A stretch of DNA of 64,000 bases, from contig NZ_JAAOIE010000010.1 in the NCBI RefSeq assembly GCF_011326755.1, forward strand, positions 1 to 64,000, read 5' to 3'. Source of the DNA: Cochlodiniinecator piscidefendens (lineage in GTDB: Bacteria; Pseudomonadota; Alphaproteobacteria; Rhodobacterales; Rhodobacteraceae). The position numbers were made by a program, and so were the translations under genes. Below the pieces are notes generated by a model that saw only the letters and a program-made list of their open reading frames with translations, did not search any database and was not told the origin of the DNA. Positions 43,813 to 53,800 of this stretch are shown in pieces. The stretch's first letter is position 1; every line of letters starts with the position of its first letter.

Positions 43813-44861
43813 GTAACCGCCATTCGGAACACAAAGCATTGGTCGCGCCTTTGCGCGCGGCCATGTATGACTTTAACGCAGACCGGGTACGGGCTGCGTT
43901 AGATGAACTGGCTGTGCCAGAAGCAGTGTTTCGCATGTGTCATCCGATTGGCACTATTCTAGGCGCGCAGGCGTTTTATGCAGAAGCCTACGCGCCTCTT
44001 TTTATTGCGATTCCTGATTTGGAGCGACGCGATACGATTGTCATCGCAGGGGCTGATGATCACGATCAAGATTGGGTCGGCTGTGCGGGATATTACACAG
44101 GCACATTTGCGGCTCCTTGGTTAGACATTCCGCCAACTGGTCATCAAATTGGGATGCGATTTCACGAGTTTTACCGATTTTGCGACGGCAAGCTGGTCGA
44201 ATTACATGCAATCTGGGACATCCCTGAAGTCATGATGCAAGCCAGTGCTTGGCCAATGGCGCCGAGTTTGGGGCGTGAATGGCAGGTGCCGGGGCCGGCA
44301 ACTCAGGATGGGGTCGTATCAAATCATGACCCAGATATGGGTCAGGACACCTGCCGGTTGGTTCTCGATATGCTGGATTATTTGCAACGCCACCCTGCAC
44401 AAGGTGGTCCGGAGACCATGGAGATGGATCGGTTTTGGCACCCTCGTATGAACTGGTATGGACCAGCAGGGATCGGAACCTGTCGCGGTATTTCGGGGTT
44501 TCGCAACTGGCACCAAATCCCGTTTTTGGCAGCGATGCCTGACCGGGGCCAATTCCCGAATGAAGCCACGCATCACTTCTTTGGCGACGCAAATTACGCT
44601 GCCGTCACAGGCTGGCCAAACATGACGCAAACCCTATCCTACGGTGGTTGGCTCGGTATAGCTCCCACAGAGAAGAAAATATCACTACGCTCACTGGATT
44701 TCTGGCGGGTCGAGGGGGGCTTGATCCGCGAAAATTGGGTGCTTCTGGACTTTTTGGATATCTATAGGCAGCTTGGGGTGGATGTTCTGGCCCGCCTGCG
44801 CGAATTTAATAAAGCTCGCAACTTGGGCGCGATCGACATTCACACAGGACAAATTGAATGA
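43809..44861 (+). CDS. Two-domain SnoaL-like protein C
   Basis: A 350-residue protein with two SnoaL-like domains (about residues 5-150 and 175-330). [19 protein letters not shown] and [21 protein letters not shown] are equivalent beta-strand segments of the two domains. It ends [21 protein letters not shown], similar to the proteins at 36.0 and 41.9 kb. It overlaps genes on both sides by ATGA, implying tight coupling with the HisD-like and SDR enzymes. Confidence 0.85.
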   Translation: MSNRHSEHKALVAPLRAAMYDFNADRVRAALDELAVPEAVFRMCHPIGTILGAQAFYAEAYAPLFIAIPDLERRDTIVIAGADDHDQDWVGCAGYYTGTFAAPWLDIPPTGHQIGMRFHEFYRFCDGKLVELHAIWDIPEVMMQASAWPMAPSLGREWQVPGPATQDGVVSNHDPDMGQDTCRLVLDMLDYLQRHPAQGGPETMEMDRFWHPRMNWYGPAGIGTCRGISGFRNWHQIPFLAAMPDRGQFPNEATHHFFGDANYAAVTGWPNMTQTLSYGGWLGIAPTEKKISLRSLDFWRVEGGLIRENWVLLDFLDIYRQLGVDVLARLREFNKARNLGAIDIHTGQIE

Positions 44862-45619
44862 CCCACCTTCCCCGTACACCTTCAATCTCGCTGGCTGGTA
44901 AAGTTGCTTTGGTCACTGGCGCATCTTCGGGCATTGGGCAAGGTTGCGCAGTGGCGCTGGCTGAGGCGGGGGCACATGTGATCTGCGCTGCGCGCGGAAT
45001 GGATCGGTTGCAAGACACTGTAAAGGCTATACAAGCGGAAGGATATTCAGCCGAGGCATTGGCTTTGGATCAGAGCGATCTATCTGCGCTAGAACCTGCA
45101 ATGTCACGGAGTTTTGACGTTGTAGTCAACTCGGCTGGCCTGGCACGTCATGGCCCGGCCGTGGATACAACACCTAAAGATTTCGACGCAGTTATCGGGG
45201 TCAATTTGCGGTCGGCGTATTTCTTGTCAGCCTATGCAGCCCGTGCAATGCAAGCAGCAGGAAAGCCTGGAACGATCATTCATATTTCTAGTCAGATGGG
45301 ACATGTGGGTGGCGTTGATCGCGCACTCTACTGCGCTACGAAACACGGGCTTGAGGGTATGGTGAAAGCTATGGCCATCGAATGGGGAAAATCTGCGGTT
45401 CGGATCAATACGATCTGTCCGACCTTTATTCGTACGCCACTGACACAGTCGACTTTTGACAATCTGGAACGTGCGGCATGGATTATGGACAAAATTAAAC
45501 TGCCTCGGGTGGGCGAAGTTGAGGATATCATGGGTGCGGTACTTTATCTAGCATCAGATCTGTCAAACATGGTCACGGGAACGGCAATGATGATCGACGG
45601 AGGTTGGACTGCAGGCTGA
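44858..45619 (+). CDS. Short-chain dehydrogenase/reductase (SDR)
   Basis: A classical SDR of 253 residues with TGASSGIGQG near residues 20-29, NSAG near 88-91, a catalytic Ser in HISSQMGHVGG and YCATKHG with the Tyr-Lys pair. C-terminal VTGTAMMIDGGWTAG is typical. It should oxidise a secondary alcohol (or reduce a ketone) in the same pathway as the HisD-like enzyme. Its stop and the lacI-type start share bases (TGATG). Confidence 0.92.
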   Translation: MTHLPRTPSISLAGKVALVTGASSGIGQGCAVALAEAGAHVICAARGMDRLQDTVKAIQAEGYSAEALALDQSDLSALEPAMSRSFDVVVNSAGLARHGPAVDTTPKDFDAVIGVNLRSAYFLSAYAARAMQAAGKPGTIIHISSQMGHVGGVDRALYCATKHGLEGMVKAMAIEWGKSAVRINTICPTFIRTPLTQSTFDNLERAAWIMDKIKLPRVGEVEDIMGAVLYLASDLSNMVTGTAMMIDGGWTAG

Positions 45620-46647
45620 TGGTAGACAAGGTCACATCACTTCAAGTCGCCGAGCGCGCAGGCGTCAGCCAGTCGGCAGTTAGCCGGGTGTTTACGCCAG
45701 GCGCATCTGTTAGTAAAAAGACGGCAGAAAAGGTACGTAAGGCAGCCCAGGATTTAGGCTACCGTCCAAATGTGCTGGCGCGTGCAATGGTCTCCGGTAA
45801 AAGCCGCATCATCGGGCTGGTTGTAGCTTATCTGGACAACTATTTTTATCCGACAGCGTTGGAAAAACTATCCAATGAACTGCAAGAACAAGGCTACCAT
45901 GTCCTGATTTTCATGGCTTCGAAAACTGCCGGGAATGTAGATGATGTAATCGAAGAAATTCTCGATTATCAAGTAGATGGAATTGTTGTTGCTTCGGTCG
46001 CAATGTCATCGGAAATCACCACACGCTGCCAACAAGCAGGAGTTCCGGTGGTATTGTTCAACCGCTCGCAGGACATTGATGGAATTAGCACAGTAACATC
46101 AGATAACTATGCAGGCGGGCGCAAAGTGGCTGAGTTTCTGATCGCCGGTGGCCATCGGCAGATTGGATATATTGCCGGCTGGGAAGGGGCATCTACCCAG
46201 CGTGATCGAGAAGCCGGGTTTGCTGAGGCCCTAACGCAAGCCGGTCAGAATATCTATGCACGCGAGGTTGGTGATTTTCGGACCGAGGCTGCACAAAACG
46301 CAGCGCGCCGAATGTTTGCAACTGATAATTATCCCGATGCGGTTTTTGTCGCCAATGATCATATGGCTATTGCTGTGCTGGACGTGATCCGAGGAGAGTT
46401 GAGCCTGTCTGTACCCGACGATGTTTCGGTTATTGGTTATGATGATGTGCCCCCGGCAAGCTGGGCCGCTTATAACCTTACGACGGTTCGCCAGCGCGCC
46501 AATCTGATGGTACGCGATACAGTGGCAGCTTTAATCGATCAGATTACATCGCCCGAAACAGCCCAAACCGTGCAAACAAAAATTGATGGTCCTTTGATCA
46601 TTCGCGGGTCTGCTCGCGTGCCCAAAAACTGGAAGGAAGAAAAGTAG
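45619..46647 (+). CDS. LacI-family transcriptional regulator
   Basis: A 342-residue LacI/GalR repressor. The HTH (TSLQVAERAGVSQSAVSRVF) and hinge (GYRPNVLARAMVSGKS) are at the N-terminus, followed by a periplasmic-binding-protein-like sensor domain. The start is at 45619, overlapping the SDR stop. Its likely operator is the 26-base palindrome at 37108-37133. The effector is presumably the imported compound or a derivative. Confidence 0.93.
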   Translation: MVDKVTSLQVAERAGVSQSAVSRVFTPGASVSKKTAEKVRKAAQDLGYRPNVLARAMVSGKSRIIGLVVAYLDNYFYPTALEKLSNELQEQGYHVLIFMASKTAGNVDDVIEEILDYQVDGIVVASVAMSSEITTRCQQAGVPVVLFNRSQDIDGISTVTSDNYAGGRKVAEFLIAGGHRQIGYIAGWEGASTQRDREAGFAEALTQAGQNIYAREVGDFRTEAAQNAARRMFATDNYPDAVFVANDHMAIAVLDVIRGELSLSVPDDVSVIGYDDVPPASWAAYNLTTVRQRANLMVRDTVAALIDQITSPETAQTVQTKIDGPLIIRGSARVPKNWKEEK

Positions 46648-47622
46648 ATGCAGGGTTTTGACAAAAAGTTCAAAGACTTCCCCGATTACATCATCGGCAT
46701 CACAAAAGAAATCTGGGAAGGTCGCAACATCGCGACCCTGCACGACTATTACGCCAAAAATATTGTTGTGCGGATGCCTGGCTCTGTGTCTACCGGAAAT
46801 CAGGGCGTGATTGGCGCGACCATGGCTACATTGGCTGAGTTTCCCGACCGCACACTTCTGGGCGAAGATGTGATCTGGTCAGGTACACCCGACGTTGGAA
46901 TGCTTAGCTCGCATCGCATTATGTCGACAGCGACCCACCTTGGGGACGGAGTTTATGGTAAGGCAACGGGCAAAAAATTACGCTATCGGATTATTGCTGA
47001 CTGTCACGCTAAGAACAACGCGATCGATGATGAGTGGCTGATCCGCGATCAAGGTGCAATTGTACGTCAGATGGGCTGGGAACCCAAAGAATATGCTGCG
47101 GATTTGATCCGGCGTGAAGGTGGGCTTACGGCTTGCACCCATCCCTTGACTCCAAACAATGACATCGATGGTCCCTATAAGGGTCACGGAAATGACAATG
47201 AATGGGGACAGAAATACGCTGATGTTCTGACACGGATCATGAATGCTGATATGGGGGTGATCCAATCTGATTACGATCGCGCGGTCTTGACCGAATACGC
47301 GGGTGGACTGACAGGATCGAGCTGGAGTCCGGTCGAACGGTTTTGGATGGGGTTACGCGCCTCATTTCCTAACGCTGAATTTCACATTCACCACCAGATT
47401 GGCCGTGAAGATCCACTGATGCCGCCCCGCGCGGCTCTACGCTGGAGTCTTTGGGGCAAACACGACGGGTGGGGCACCTTTGGGGAGCCAACTGGTGCTG
47501 AGATCTATGTGCTTGGCGCAAGCCATGCCGAGTTTGGCCCATGGGGCTTGAGGCGAGAATTTTCACTCTTTGATGAAACCACGGTTTGGAAGCAGATCTT
47601 GATGCATACAGGCGAGGTCTGA
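46648..47622 (+). CDS. Two-domain SnoaL-like protein D
   Basis: A 324-residue SnoaL-like protein, divergent from A-C. It begins directly after the LacI stop. The N-terminal domain ends DDEWLIRDQGAIVRQMG, a looser form of the pattern seen in the other cluster members. The second domain includes WSPVERFWMGLRASFPNAEFHIHH and lies near residues 190-320. Function unknown; it could act on a different intermediate of the same pathway. Confidence 0.8.
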   Translation: MQGFDKKFKDFPDYIIGITKEIWEGRNIATLHDYYAKNIVVRMPGSVSTGNQGVIGATMATLAEFPDRTLLGEDVIWSGTPDVGMLSSHRIMSTATHLGDGVYGKATGKKLRYRIIADCHAKNNAIDDEWLIRDQGAIVRQMGWEPKEYAADLIRREGGLTACTHPLTPNNDIDGPYKGHGNDNEWGQKYADVLTRIMNADMGVIQSDYDRAVLTEYAGGLTGSSWSPVERFWMGLRASFPNAEFHIHHQIGREDPLMPPRAALRWSLWGKHDGWGTFGEPTGAEIYVLGASHAEFGPWGLRREFSLFDETTVWKQILMHTGEV

Positions 47623-47731
47623 GTGATCTGCCATTTCTCATATCGGTTAAACGCCACTCAGGCTGCACAGCGGTTTCATGCCCATCGCGCCAGCCTACGT
47701 GCGCGCCGCTTGAATAATCGGCCACCGGGAC

Positions 47732-47753
47732 AAGGGGAGACCGCCCTCCCCTT
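47732..47753 (+). terminator. Hairpin upstream of the cupin gene
   Basis: AAGGGGAG and CTCCCCTT form a perfect 8-base stem around a 6-base loop, 25 bases before the cupin start codon. No strong T tract follows. Given the 155-base gap around it, it may be an attenuator or processing site. Confidence 0.45.
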
Positions 47754-47777
47754 AATTCTCTCGTGATAGGACTAAAA

Positions 47778-48740
47778 ATGAGCACAGTTCAAAACCGCAT
47801 CGTTCGCTACGGCGACCTGAAACCCTGTAAAACCGCCTTTATTGACGCTCACACACCCGGGTCAGACCAAAAAGAAAACTTTACCATTATCGGCGGGGGG
47901 GTTTCGGAAAGCCCTGATCAACATGTACACATCGCCGACAAAATCGGTTTTAATATAGGAGCCGCTGGTCAGCCTCCAAAATGTCGGAACTCTTTACACA
48001 GTCATACTACAGCTGAAGTATTCTTTGTTGCAAAGGGACGCTGGCGTTTCTTCTGGGGGCTGCACGGCACGGCGGGTGAATTTACTGCCGAGGAAGGTGA
48101 TATTTTTAACATTCCCACGGGGATTTTTCGCGGATTTGAAAACATCGGAACGGACTATGGGATGATCATGGCTGTGCTAGGTGGAGACGATGCTGGAGGC
48201 GGTGTTACCTGGGCTCCACACGTTATCGAAGAGGCGCAAGCACATGGGCTAATGCTCGGCGACAACGGCGTTTTATATGACAGTAAAAAGGGTCAAAATT
48301 TGCCCCATAATGTGCGTCCAATGCCGGTGCTCAGTGAAGAAGAGCTGAAGCTTTTTCCGGAGGTGCCTGTAGATGCTGTTGTTGGCAAATACGTTGCCCG
48401 CTATTGGGATCTGATGGCGCTTGGAGCTAAAGAACCAGCCCGTGTGATCGGTGAAAATGGTATTATTCAGGATAAGCCGGGATTCGAGGTTGATTTCTTG
48501 ACTCGTGGGTCAGCTGAGACATTGCCTGTAAAGGTCGACAAGCCTGTGGTTTTGATGCCAATGCGCGGCCATTGGAGGATCAATGTGGATGGCTATGAAG
48601 TGTCGTTATCCAACGGAGATACAGCTCTTGTTATGCCCGGTGAGACGTATGTTGCAGAGCCTTCAATGACTGGTGAGGCGAGCCTCTATCGTATTACCGC
48701 GACCGGAGATACAGCCGGAACGACTTGGGTGGGCGCATAG
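47778..48740 (+). CDS. Bicupin protein of unknown substrate
   Basis: A 320-residue two-cupin protein. The first cupin has metal-type ligands SLHSHTTAEVFFVAKGRWRFFWG and a conserved GDIFNIPTG turn. The second (residues about 235-310) has VVLMPMRGHWRINVDGYEVSLSNGDTALVMPGETY and lacks the His-x-His pair, so it is probably structural. It starts at 47778. Bicupins of this sort are isomerases, dioxygenases or sugar-acid enzymes; none can be chosen. Confidence 0.8.
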   Translation: MSTVQNRIVRYGDLKPCKTAFIDAHTPGSDQKENFTIIGGGVSESPDQHVHIADKIGFNIGAAGQPPKCRNSLHSHTTAEVFFVAKGRWRFFWGLHGTAGEFTAEEGDIFNIPTGIFRGFENIGTDYGMIMAVLGGDDAGGGVTWAPHVIEEAQAHGLMLGDNGVLYDSKKGQNLPHNVRPMPVLSEEELKLFPEVPVDAVVGKYVARYWDLMALGAKEPARVIGENGIIQDKPGFEVDFLTRGSAETLPVKVDKPVVLMPMRGHWRINVDGYEVSLSNGDTALVMPGETYVAEPSMTGEASLYRITATGDTAGTTWVGA

Positions 48741-48746
48741 CTTTTT

Positions 48747-48769
48747 GCCGGACGTATGATGCGTCCGGC
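48747..48769. repeat. Inverted repeat GCCGGACG / CGTCCGGC
   Basis: A perfect 8-base stem with a 7-base loop, just after the cupin stop. It contains the first ATGs of the next reading frame, which argues against their use and for the start at 48789. It has a T-run only on its left side, so it could terminate transcripts on the minus strand, but no gene there needs it. Confidence 0.4.
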
Positions 48770-48788
48770 ATTGGAACAGGGTCTTCAG

Positions 48789-49493
48789 ATGACATATAAA
48801 ACCCCTCTTTTATTAATCCCAGGTATGATGTGCGATGCCCGGTTATTTAGCCCGCAAATTGCTCAGTTTTCAGGTACACGAGCCATACAAATCGCTCCAA
48901 TTTCCGAATTTGACAACGTCGAAGCACTGGCCGCTGGCATATTGTCAAGTGCTCCAGATCGCTTTGCTTTAGCTGGGTTATCTATGGGTGGGATTGTTGC
49001 GATGGAGGTTCTACGTCAAGCCTCCAATCGTGTTGAACGGATCGCACTCCTAGACACCAATCCTCGCGCTGAGCTAGATCTGATCAAGGAAAGACGCGGG
49101 CCTCAAATGGATGCGGTGCGCGCAGGGAAGCTCGAACAAATAATGTGCGAACAGATGATTCCCAACTATACTCATGATGGGGTCGATACGCCTGAAATTG
49201 ACGCCTTATGCTTACGCATGGCATTGGATTTGGGGCCAAAGGTGTTTTTACGCCAGTCGTTAGCATTAATGAAACGTCCGGCACAAATGGACACGCTCGC
49301 CACGTATCAAGGGCCCGCGTCGGTTCTTGTCGGTGAAAGTGACAAGCTTTGTCCTCTCGACCGACATACGCAAATGGCAGGTCTGCTGCCCAATGCGCAA
49401 CTCAACATAATTCCCGGTGCAGGCCATTTGACCACGCTGGAACAGCCTGACTTAACAAACGCAGTACTTACTCGCTGGCTGGAGGCCACATGA
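48789..49493 (+). CDS. Alpha/beta hydrolase
   Basis: A 234-residue alpha/beta hydrolase: LLLIPGMMCDARLF forms the oxyanion region, LAGLSMGGIVAMEVLR the nucleophile elbow (Ser in GLSMG), VLVGESDKLCPLDRH the acid loop and IPGAGHLTTLEQP the catalytic His. It could be a lactonase or esterase of the pathway. The start at 48789 is preferred over ATGs inside the inverted repeat. It overlaps the next gene by ATGA. Confidence 0.9.
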   Translation: MTYKTPLLLIPGMMCDARLFSPQIAQFSGTRAIQIAPISEFDNVEALAAGILSSAPDRFALAGLSMGGIVAMEVLRQASNRVERIALLDTNPRAELDLIKERRGPQMDAVRAGKLEQIMCEQMIPNYTHDGVDTPEIDALCLRMALDLGPKVFLRQSLALMKRPAQMDTLATYQGPASVLVGESDKLCPLDRHTQMAGLLPNAQLNIIPGAGHLTTLEQPDLTNAVLTRWLEAT

Positions 49494-50197
49494 CCCCCCC
49501 GATTACCAACGACCTTCTTAAAATACTACGCATAGTCGATACCCCCACAGTCTGTAACGCAATTGAGGTAGCCCAGGGGCAGCGAGGGTTTAATCACTTC
49601 ACTCGTGGCACAATGCTATGTTCAGATCCAGAAGGTGCTGCTGTTGTGGGCCGTGCCCGCACTGCAAAAATCGCTGCTGTAAATCCGCCGACGGAAGACC
49701 CAGACGTGATTAGAACTCGGCGAATGGCGTACTATCGATACATGGCCGAAGGTAATCAGCCCTCGGTAGCAGTGGTCGAGGACATAGATTACCCCCATTG
49801 CATCGGTGCCTATTGGGGCGAGATTAACACAACCGTTCACAAAGGTTTTGGTATGTCTGGTGCGCTGACCAATGGTGTGATGCGGGACCTAGGCGATCTA
49901 CCCCAAGGTTTCCCGGTTGTAGCCGGATCAATCGGCCCTAGCCATGGATTTGTTCATGTTCGTGAGTTGAACACCCCCGTTGAGGTTTTTGGCCTGAAAA
50001 TTCGTCCCGGCGAACTTATCCACGCTGACCGCCATGGCGCGCTCGTAGTGCCCGAGGATATTATCCCTCAGCTACCGGACGCGATTGAAAAGCTATTGAA
50101 AACTGAACGGGTGATCTTGGACGCCGCCAGGGAAAAGGGCTTCGATTTCGATGCCTTTGAAGTGGCTTGGCAAAGATTTGAAGCATCCCGCACCTGA
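49490..50197 (+). CDS. RraA-like protein (4-hydroxy-4-methyl-2-oxoglutarate aldolase family)
   Basis: A 235-residue member of the RraA/HMG aldolase family. The GALTNGVMRDLGDL block holds the Arg and Asp of the metal-pyruvate site, and HADRHGALVVP is the typical C-terminal signature. Catabolic members cleave 4-hydroxy-2-oxoacids to pyruvate or decarboxylate oxaloacetate. As last gene of the cluster, it probably makes the central metabolites. Confidence 0.9.
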   Translation: MTPPITNDLLKILRIVDTPTVCNAIEVAQGQRGFNHFTRGTMLCSDPEGAAVVGRARTAKIAAVNPPTEDPDVIRTRRMAYYRYMAEGNQPSVAVVEDIDYPHCIGAYWGEINTTVHKGFGMSGALTNGVMRDLGDLPQGFPVVAGSIGPSHGFVHVRELNTPVEVFGLKIRPGELIHADRHGALVVPEDIIPQLPDAIEKLLKTERVILDAAREKGFDFDAFEVAWQRFEASRT

Positions 50198-50610
50198 TTT
50201 GGCAAATATCTTAGCCCCCTAGAAACGGCTTGGGTATTCTCAATCAGATTCTTCACATACGATCTGATAAGGAGTATATGTGGGTCTCTCGGAAGATGAC
50301 TTAAATTCGCCCGGATCATTGCCACACTTGGATTTGGGGCTAAACTTCAGCAGTTAACCCCTGCTGCCAAGGCACAAGCCCGCTTTTGATTGCATCGTTT
50401 CTCTTTCATGGCCCAGCTTGCAGCCTTGCGTCGCGCACTAAGCCTAATTTTTTTTCTAGCGTTTTCTCAGAAGACAACTTTTTCAGTTTGGCATTTTGCC
50501 TCAAACGCAGGACATTTCAGGGGGGGCAGGTCAACAAGCTTGAAACAACGAAACGTCGAGGAGTGAAGGAAGGTATAAACTGAGTGGATCAATGATCGAT
50601 CAGTGTATGA
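50198..50610. other. Intergenic stretch, no gene recognised
   Basis: About 410 bases between the RraA-like gene and the convergent HAD phosphatase. A 65-codon frame at 50386-50583 has no family resemblance and no convincing start. No clear terminator with a T tract was found. Confidence 0.6.
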
Positions 50611-51249
50611 TTAAGTATCAAGCACTTCTATTACACTCATACCAGCTTTCAAACCAGCTTTGACTCCTTGGGGAGAGTCTTCAAATACAATTACATCTGA
50701 GGCAGCTACTCGCAACGAAGACGCGCCTAATGCAAAAATATCGGGTGTAGGTTTCGGGCGAACATCGTCAGAAATCGATATAACATGGTCAAACGCGTCA
50801 ACGATCCCGACCGCCCTCAACGACGCTAGCGCCACGTCTCTCTCCGCATTCGTACCAACAGCCATCGGCAGTACACCTTGCAAGTTGCGTACCAATGCAA
50901 CCGTTTCCGCGATTGGCCCAACATTGTGACTGCGTTGAATAAAGGCAGAAATGCTATCGCTTATCGCTTGATCCACCGACATCTCAAGCTGAAACTCCTG
51001 TGCGAACGCATTCAAGATACTACTACGATCAAGGCCAGTTCGACTATTATACCAAGCAGCATCCATAACGTGGCCCTGTGCACCCACGGCCGAAACAAAG
51101 GACGCAAAATGCTCATGTTCGCTGCGTACTAACGTTCCATCGCAATCAAAAATAGCGGCTTTGAAACCTCCGTCAGACAGCACCTGCATCCAGTCGTTTG
51201 AACAAATGCTGCGCGTGTTTCCGTCAGCATGATAGAGTGAATGAATCAT
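50611..51249 (-). CDS. HAD-superfamily phosphatase (beta-phosphoglucomutase / sugar-phosphatase type)
   Basis: A 212-residue HAD hydrolase with motif I FDCDGTLVRSE, a helical cap, motif III KPTPDIFALGA and motif IV VIVFEDSPQGV. Such enzymes dephosphorylate small sugar phosphates. About 20 residues precede motif I, slightly longer than usual, so a later start at an internal ATG is possible. It follows the histidine kinase gene by 25 bases in the same direction and may belong to the same operon. Confidence 0.9.
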   Translation of the reverse strand: MIHSLYHADGNTRSICSNDWMQVLSDGGFKAAIFDCDGTLVRSEHEHFASFVSAVGAQGHVMDAAWYNSRTGLDRSSILNAFAQEFQLEMSVDQAISDSISAFIQRSHNVGPIAETVALVRNLQGVLPMAVGTNAERDVALASLRAVGIVDAFDHVISISDDVRPKPTPDIFALGASSLRVAASDVIVFEDSPQGVKAGLKAGMSVIEVLDT

Positions 51250-51274
51250 TGGGATCAGTTATCCTATTAGGTGG

Positions 51275-53800
51275 TTAGCACTGCACGATTTGCAGTGTCT
51301 GAGACAGAGTTTCGAGAGAAAGCGGTTTGGGTAAACACATCACTTGTTGTTGGTTTTCCGTCGTCAGGTGGTCCACGGTTTGCGCACGCCCAGAAACCAC
51401 AACAACATTTCTACTGGGAAAAAGCTCTAGGAAGTATCGGACCAATTCCCACCCATCAGGCCCCGGCCCTAAGTCGATATCAGTGAGTAAGAGATCATAG
51501 GAATTTAGCGATATCAGTCGTTTTGCCTCTTGAACATTCACTGCTTGGTCAACGATAAATCCGCACGTTTCCAATAGCACAAATGCATGCTTTCGCGCTC
51601 GTTCGTCATCCTCAACCAACAACACCTTATGATTTTCATAACAAGGCAAGACCTCAGATACATCTGCAACCACCGGCAACGTAAGCGTAATTGTGGTGCC
51701 CTGCCCCGGTTTACTTGAGATCTGGACGTCTCCGCCAGTTTGCTTGATAAATCCATAAACTATGGACAAACCAAGCCCTGTCCCACCTTCGGAATGACGT
51801 GTCGTATAAAAAGGCTCTACGGCTCGCTTGAGAACCTCAGGTGACATACCTGACCCGGTGTCAGAAACACGAATAATCGCCTCTTTGGTACCTTCACAAT
51901 CCAATAAAACATTGATCTGACCAATATCGGCAATTGCATTGTTGCTGTTCAAAATGAGGTTGAACAATGTACTTTCCAACTGCCCAGGATCAACCGAAAT
52001 AAAAATGGGATTATCGGAATAGCGAATATTTAGTTCGACATTAGGTTTTAGACTGATTTCAATCAAATCTGCCAACCCCGCAACCAACAAATTCAAATCA
52101 ACCACTTCCGGCGTGAGCTGCTGCTTTTTCGCGAAAGCCAACAAACGCTGGGTCAGAGAAGTACCATATTCGACAGCCGCTATAATCGCATTTAGGGCCG
52201 GACGGTCCTGCGTTGCTCCTTCGCGTTCCATCAAGTGAGCATGGGTATTTATTGATGACAAAACATTAGCAAAGTCATGGGCGGTGTCGCCCGCCATTTT
52301 TCCCAACGTTTCAATACGATCAATTTGTTGCAATCGCTCGATGAGCTGCCGCCGTTCCGTTACATCAGAACATAACCAAACCCGGCCATCATCTGGTAAT
52401 CGACTAGCCCTCATTTCGATGAACTTCCCGTCATCGCCCTGCAATTCACAAAAGCCACGGTGATCATGCGCAAGCCCTTGAGCGGCCTGTTCAAATGGAC
52501 TCGATTTAAGAAGATCAATCAAAGTGAGCGTTCCGTTATCATGCCTCGGCTGACCAAGCATTTTGGAAAATGCGCGGTTCACAGCGGTCAAACGCCCCGA
52601 AGAATCCGCTATAGCTACTCCGTCAGAAATGTTGACGAATACTTTTTGGAACAGAGTGTTACGTTGATTTAACTGTCGATTTGACCTGTCCAATCTCAAA
52701 GCGTTTGCGCGAAACGAACGAAATGACCGCAGCAAATCACCTATTTCATCATCTTTCATAGCATGACGCGGCAGCACGCTACTGCGATCTCCGCTGGCCA
52801 AACGCACCATCGCAGCTGACACGCGTGCAATGTTAAACGTAACATAGCGAGACACATAAATTGCCGACACGAGTGCGACGGCAAGACTCGCCAAAGCAAT
52901 ACCAACAACTATCGCTTTCACGAGCTGTATCATTGACGAGGAACGGCTACGCTCATCCGCAAGATATCGTTCGGCCTCCTGCGCATAAACACTAGCCAAT
53001 TCACTAATATGCCCAGCATCAAACCGGATGCGGAATAAGGCATTTTGCGCAGAAAGGTTCGCCGATAATTCATGCCGCCGCTGCTCGAACAGGCCATCAT
53101 TCCCTTCGGTCAAAGCGACTATTTGCATCAAGAAGCTCTGCTGTTCGTCGGTCAGCTCTTGACCGTTTAACTCTCGGTGTTGATTGGCAAATCGGCGGCG
53201 TTCTTCGCCAACTCCGATTTGGTTCCCTACCACCACTGCGTTTAGTGCTGCAGTGGTCATGCTTTGCAATCCCCACCATCTGATCTGATCGTTTTCAGGT
53301 GTCCCTGAGGCACTACGTTCGGCGGCAGCTTGTCGGCGCAACCGACTTAATTCACTTGCCACTTGATGAAGTTCACTTTGGATTGTCTCTAACCGCGAGG
53401 ACGCCGCGACCAAATCCCCAACGCCATCTGCGATTCTCTGAATTGCAGATGCAACCTCGACATTGCTTCCGACTAACGTTCCAAATCCGCCGGCAGGCCA
53501 CTCAGAGCGCACTTCGCTCAAAGCGGAAATTAGGTTTTGACCTTCTTGATTAATCAGAAAATTAGATCTCTGATTCAATAGGTATGGGGCCGAAGTCGCC
53601 AAATCTGTCGATCGTTTGGACAAATTGAGTGCAAGTGCAACCTCGCTCAATGTCTGGCGATGTAATTCTTGTAAGCGCTTATCTACCCGCTCCAACGAAA
53701 CCCAAGTCACGGCACCAATCAACAAGGTTGCCAAAGACAGCAAAGCTAGAGCCATCCACAGACGGCCACGAATACTACGAAGAGAAAACTTGCCTATCAC
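51275..53800 (-). CDS. Hybrid sensor histidine kinase, TorS-like architecture
   Basis: An 841-residue membrane kinase. TM1 is near residues 12-34, followed by a helical periplasmic sensor region and TM2 near residues 295-320. HAMP, a PAS-like region (NISDGVAIADSSGRL), and the phosphoacceptor helix with AGDTAHDFANVL come next. The ATPase domain has the N box LFNLILNSNNAI and the G2 box GGTGLGLSIVYG. A C-terminal receiver domain carries the phospho-Asp in LLLTDIDLG. The HDF acceptor motif is of the hybrid-kinase type. It overlaps the response regulator stop by 4 bases and probably senses the substrate of the ABC system divergently encoded. Confidence 0.92.
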   Translation of the reverse strand: MIGKFSLRSIRGRLWMALALLSLATLLIGAVTWVSLERVDKRLQELHRQTLSEVALALNLSKRSTDLATSAPYLLNQRSNFLINQEGQNLISALSEVRSEWPAGGFGTLVGSNVEVASAIQRIADGVGDLVAASSRLETIQSELHQVASELSRLRRQAAAERSASGTPENDQIRWWGLQSMTTAALNAVVVGNQIGVGEERRRFANQHRELNGQELTDEQQSFLMQIVALTEGNDGLFEQRRHELSANLSAQNALFRIRFDAGHISELASVYAQEAERYLADERSRSSSMIQLVKAIVVGIALASLAVALVSAIYVSRYVTFNIARVSAAMVRLASGDRSSVLPRHAMKDDEIGDLLRSFRSFRANALRLDRSNRQLNQRNTLFQKVFVNISDGVAIADSSGRLTAVNRAFSKMLGQPRHDNGTLTLIDLLKSSPFEQAAQGLAHDHRGFCELQGDDGKFIEMRASRLPDDGRVWLCSDVTERRQLIERLQQIDRIETLGKMAGDTAHDFANVLSSINTHAHLMEREGATQDRPALNAIIAAVEYGTSLTQRLLAFAKKQQLTPEVVDLNLLVAGLADLIEISLKPNVELNIRYSDNPIFISVDPGQLESTLFNLILNSNNAIADIGQINVLLDCEGTKEAIIRVSDTGSGMSPEVLKRAVEPFYTTRHSEGGTGLGLSIVYGFIKQTGGDVQISSKPGQGTTITLTLPVVADVSEVLPCYENHKVLLVEDDERARKHAFVLLETCGFIVDQAVNVQEAKRLISLNSYDLLLTDIDLGPGPDGWELVRYFLELFPSRNVVVVSGRAQTVDHLTTENQQQVMCLPKPLSLETLSQTLQIVQC

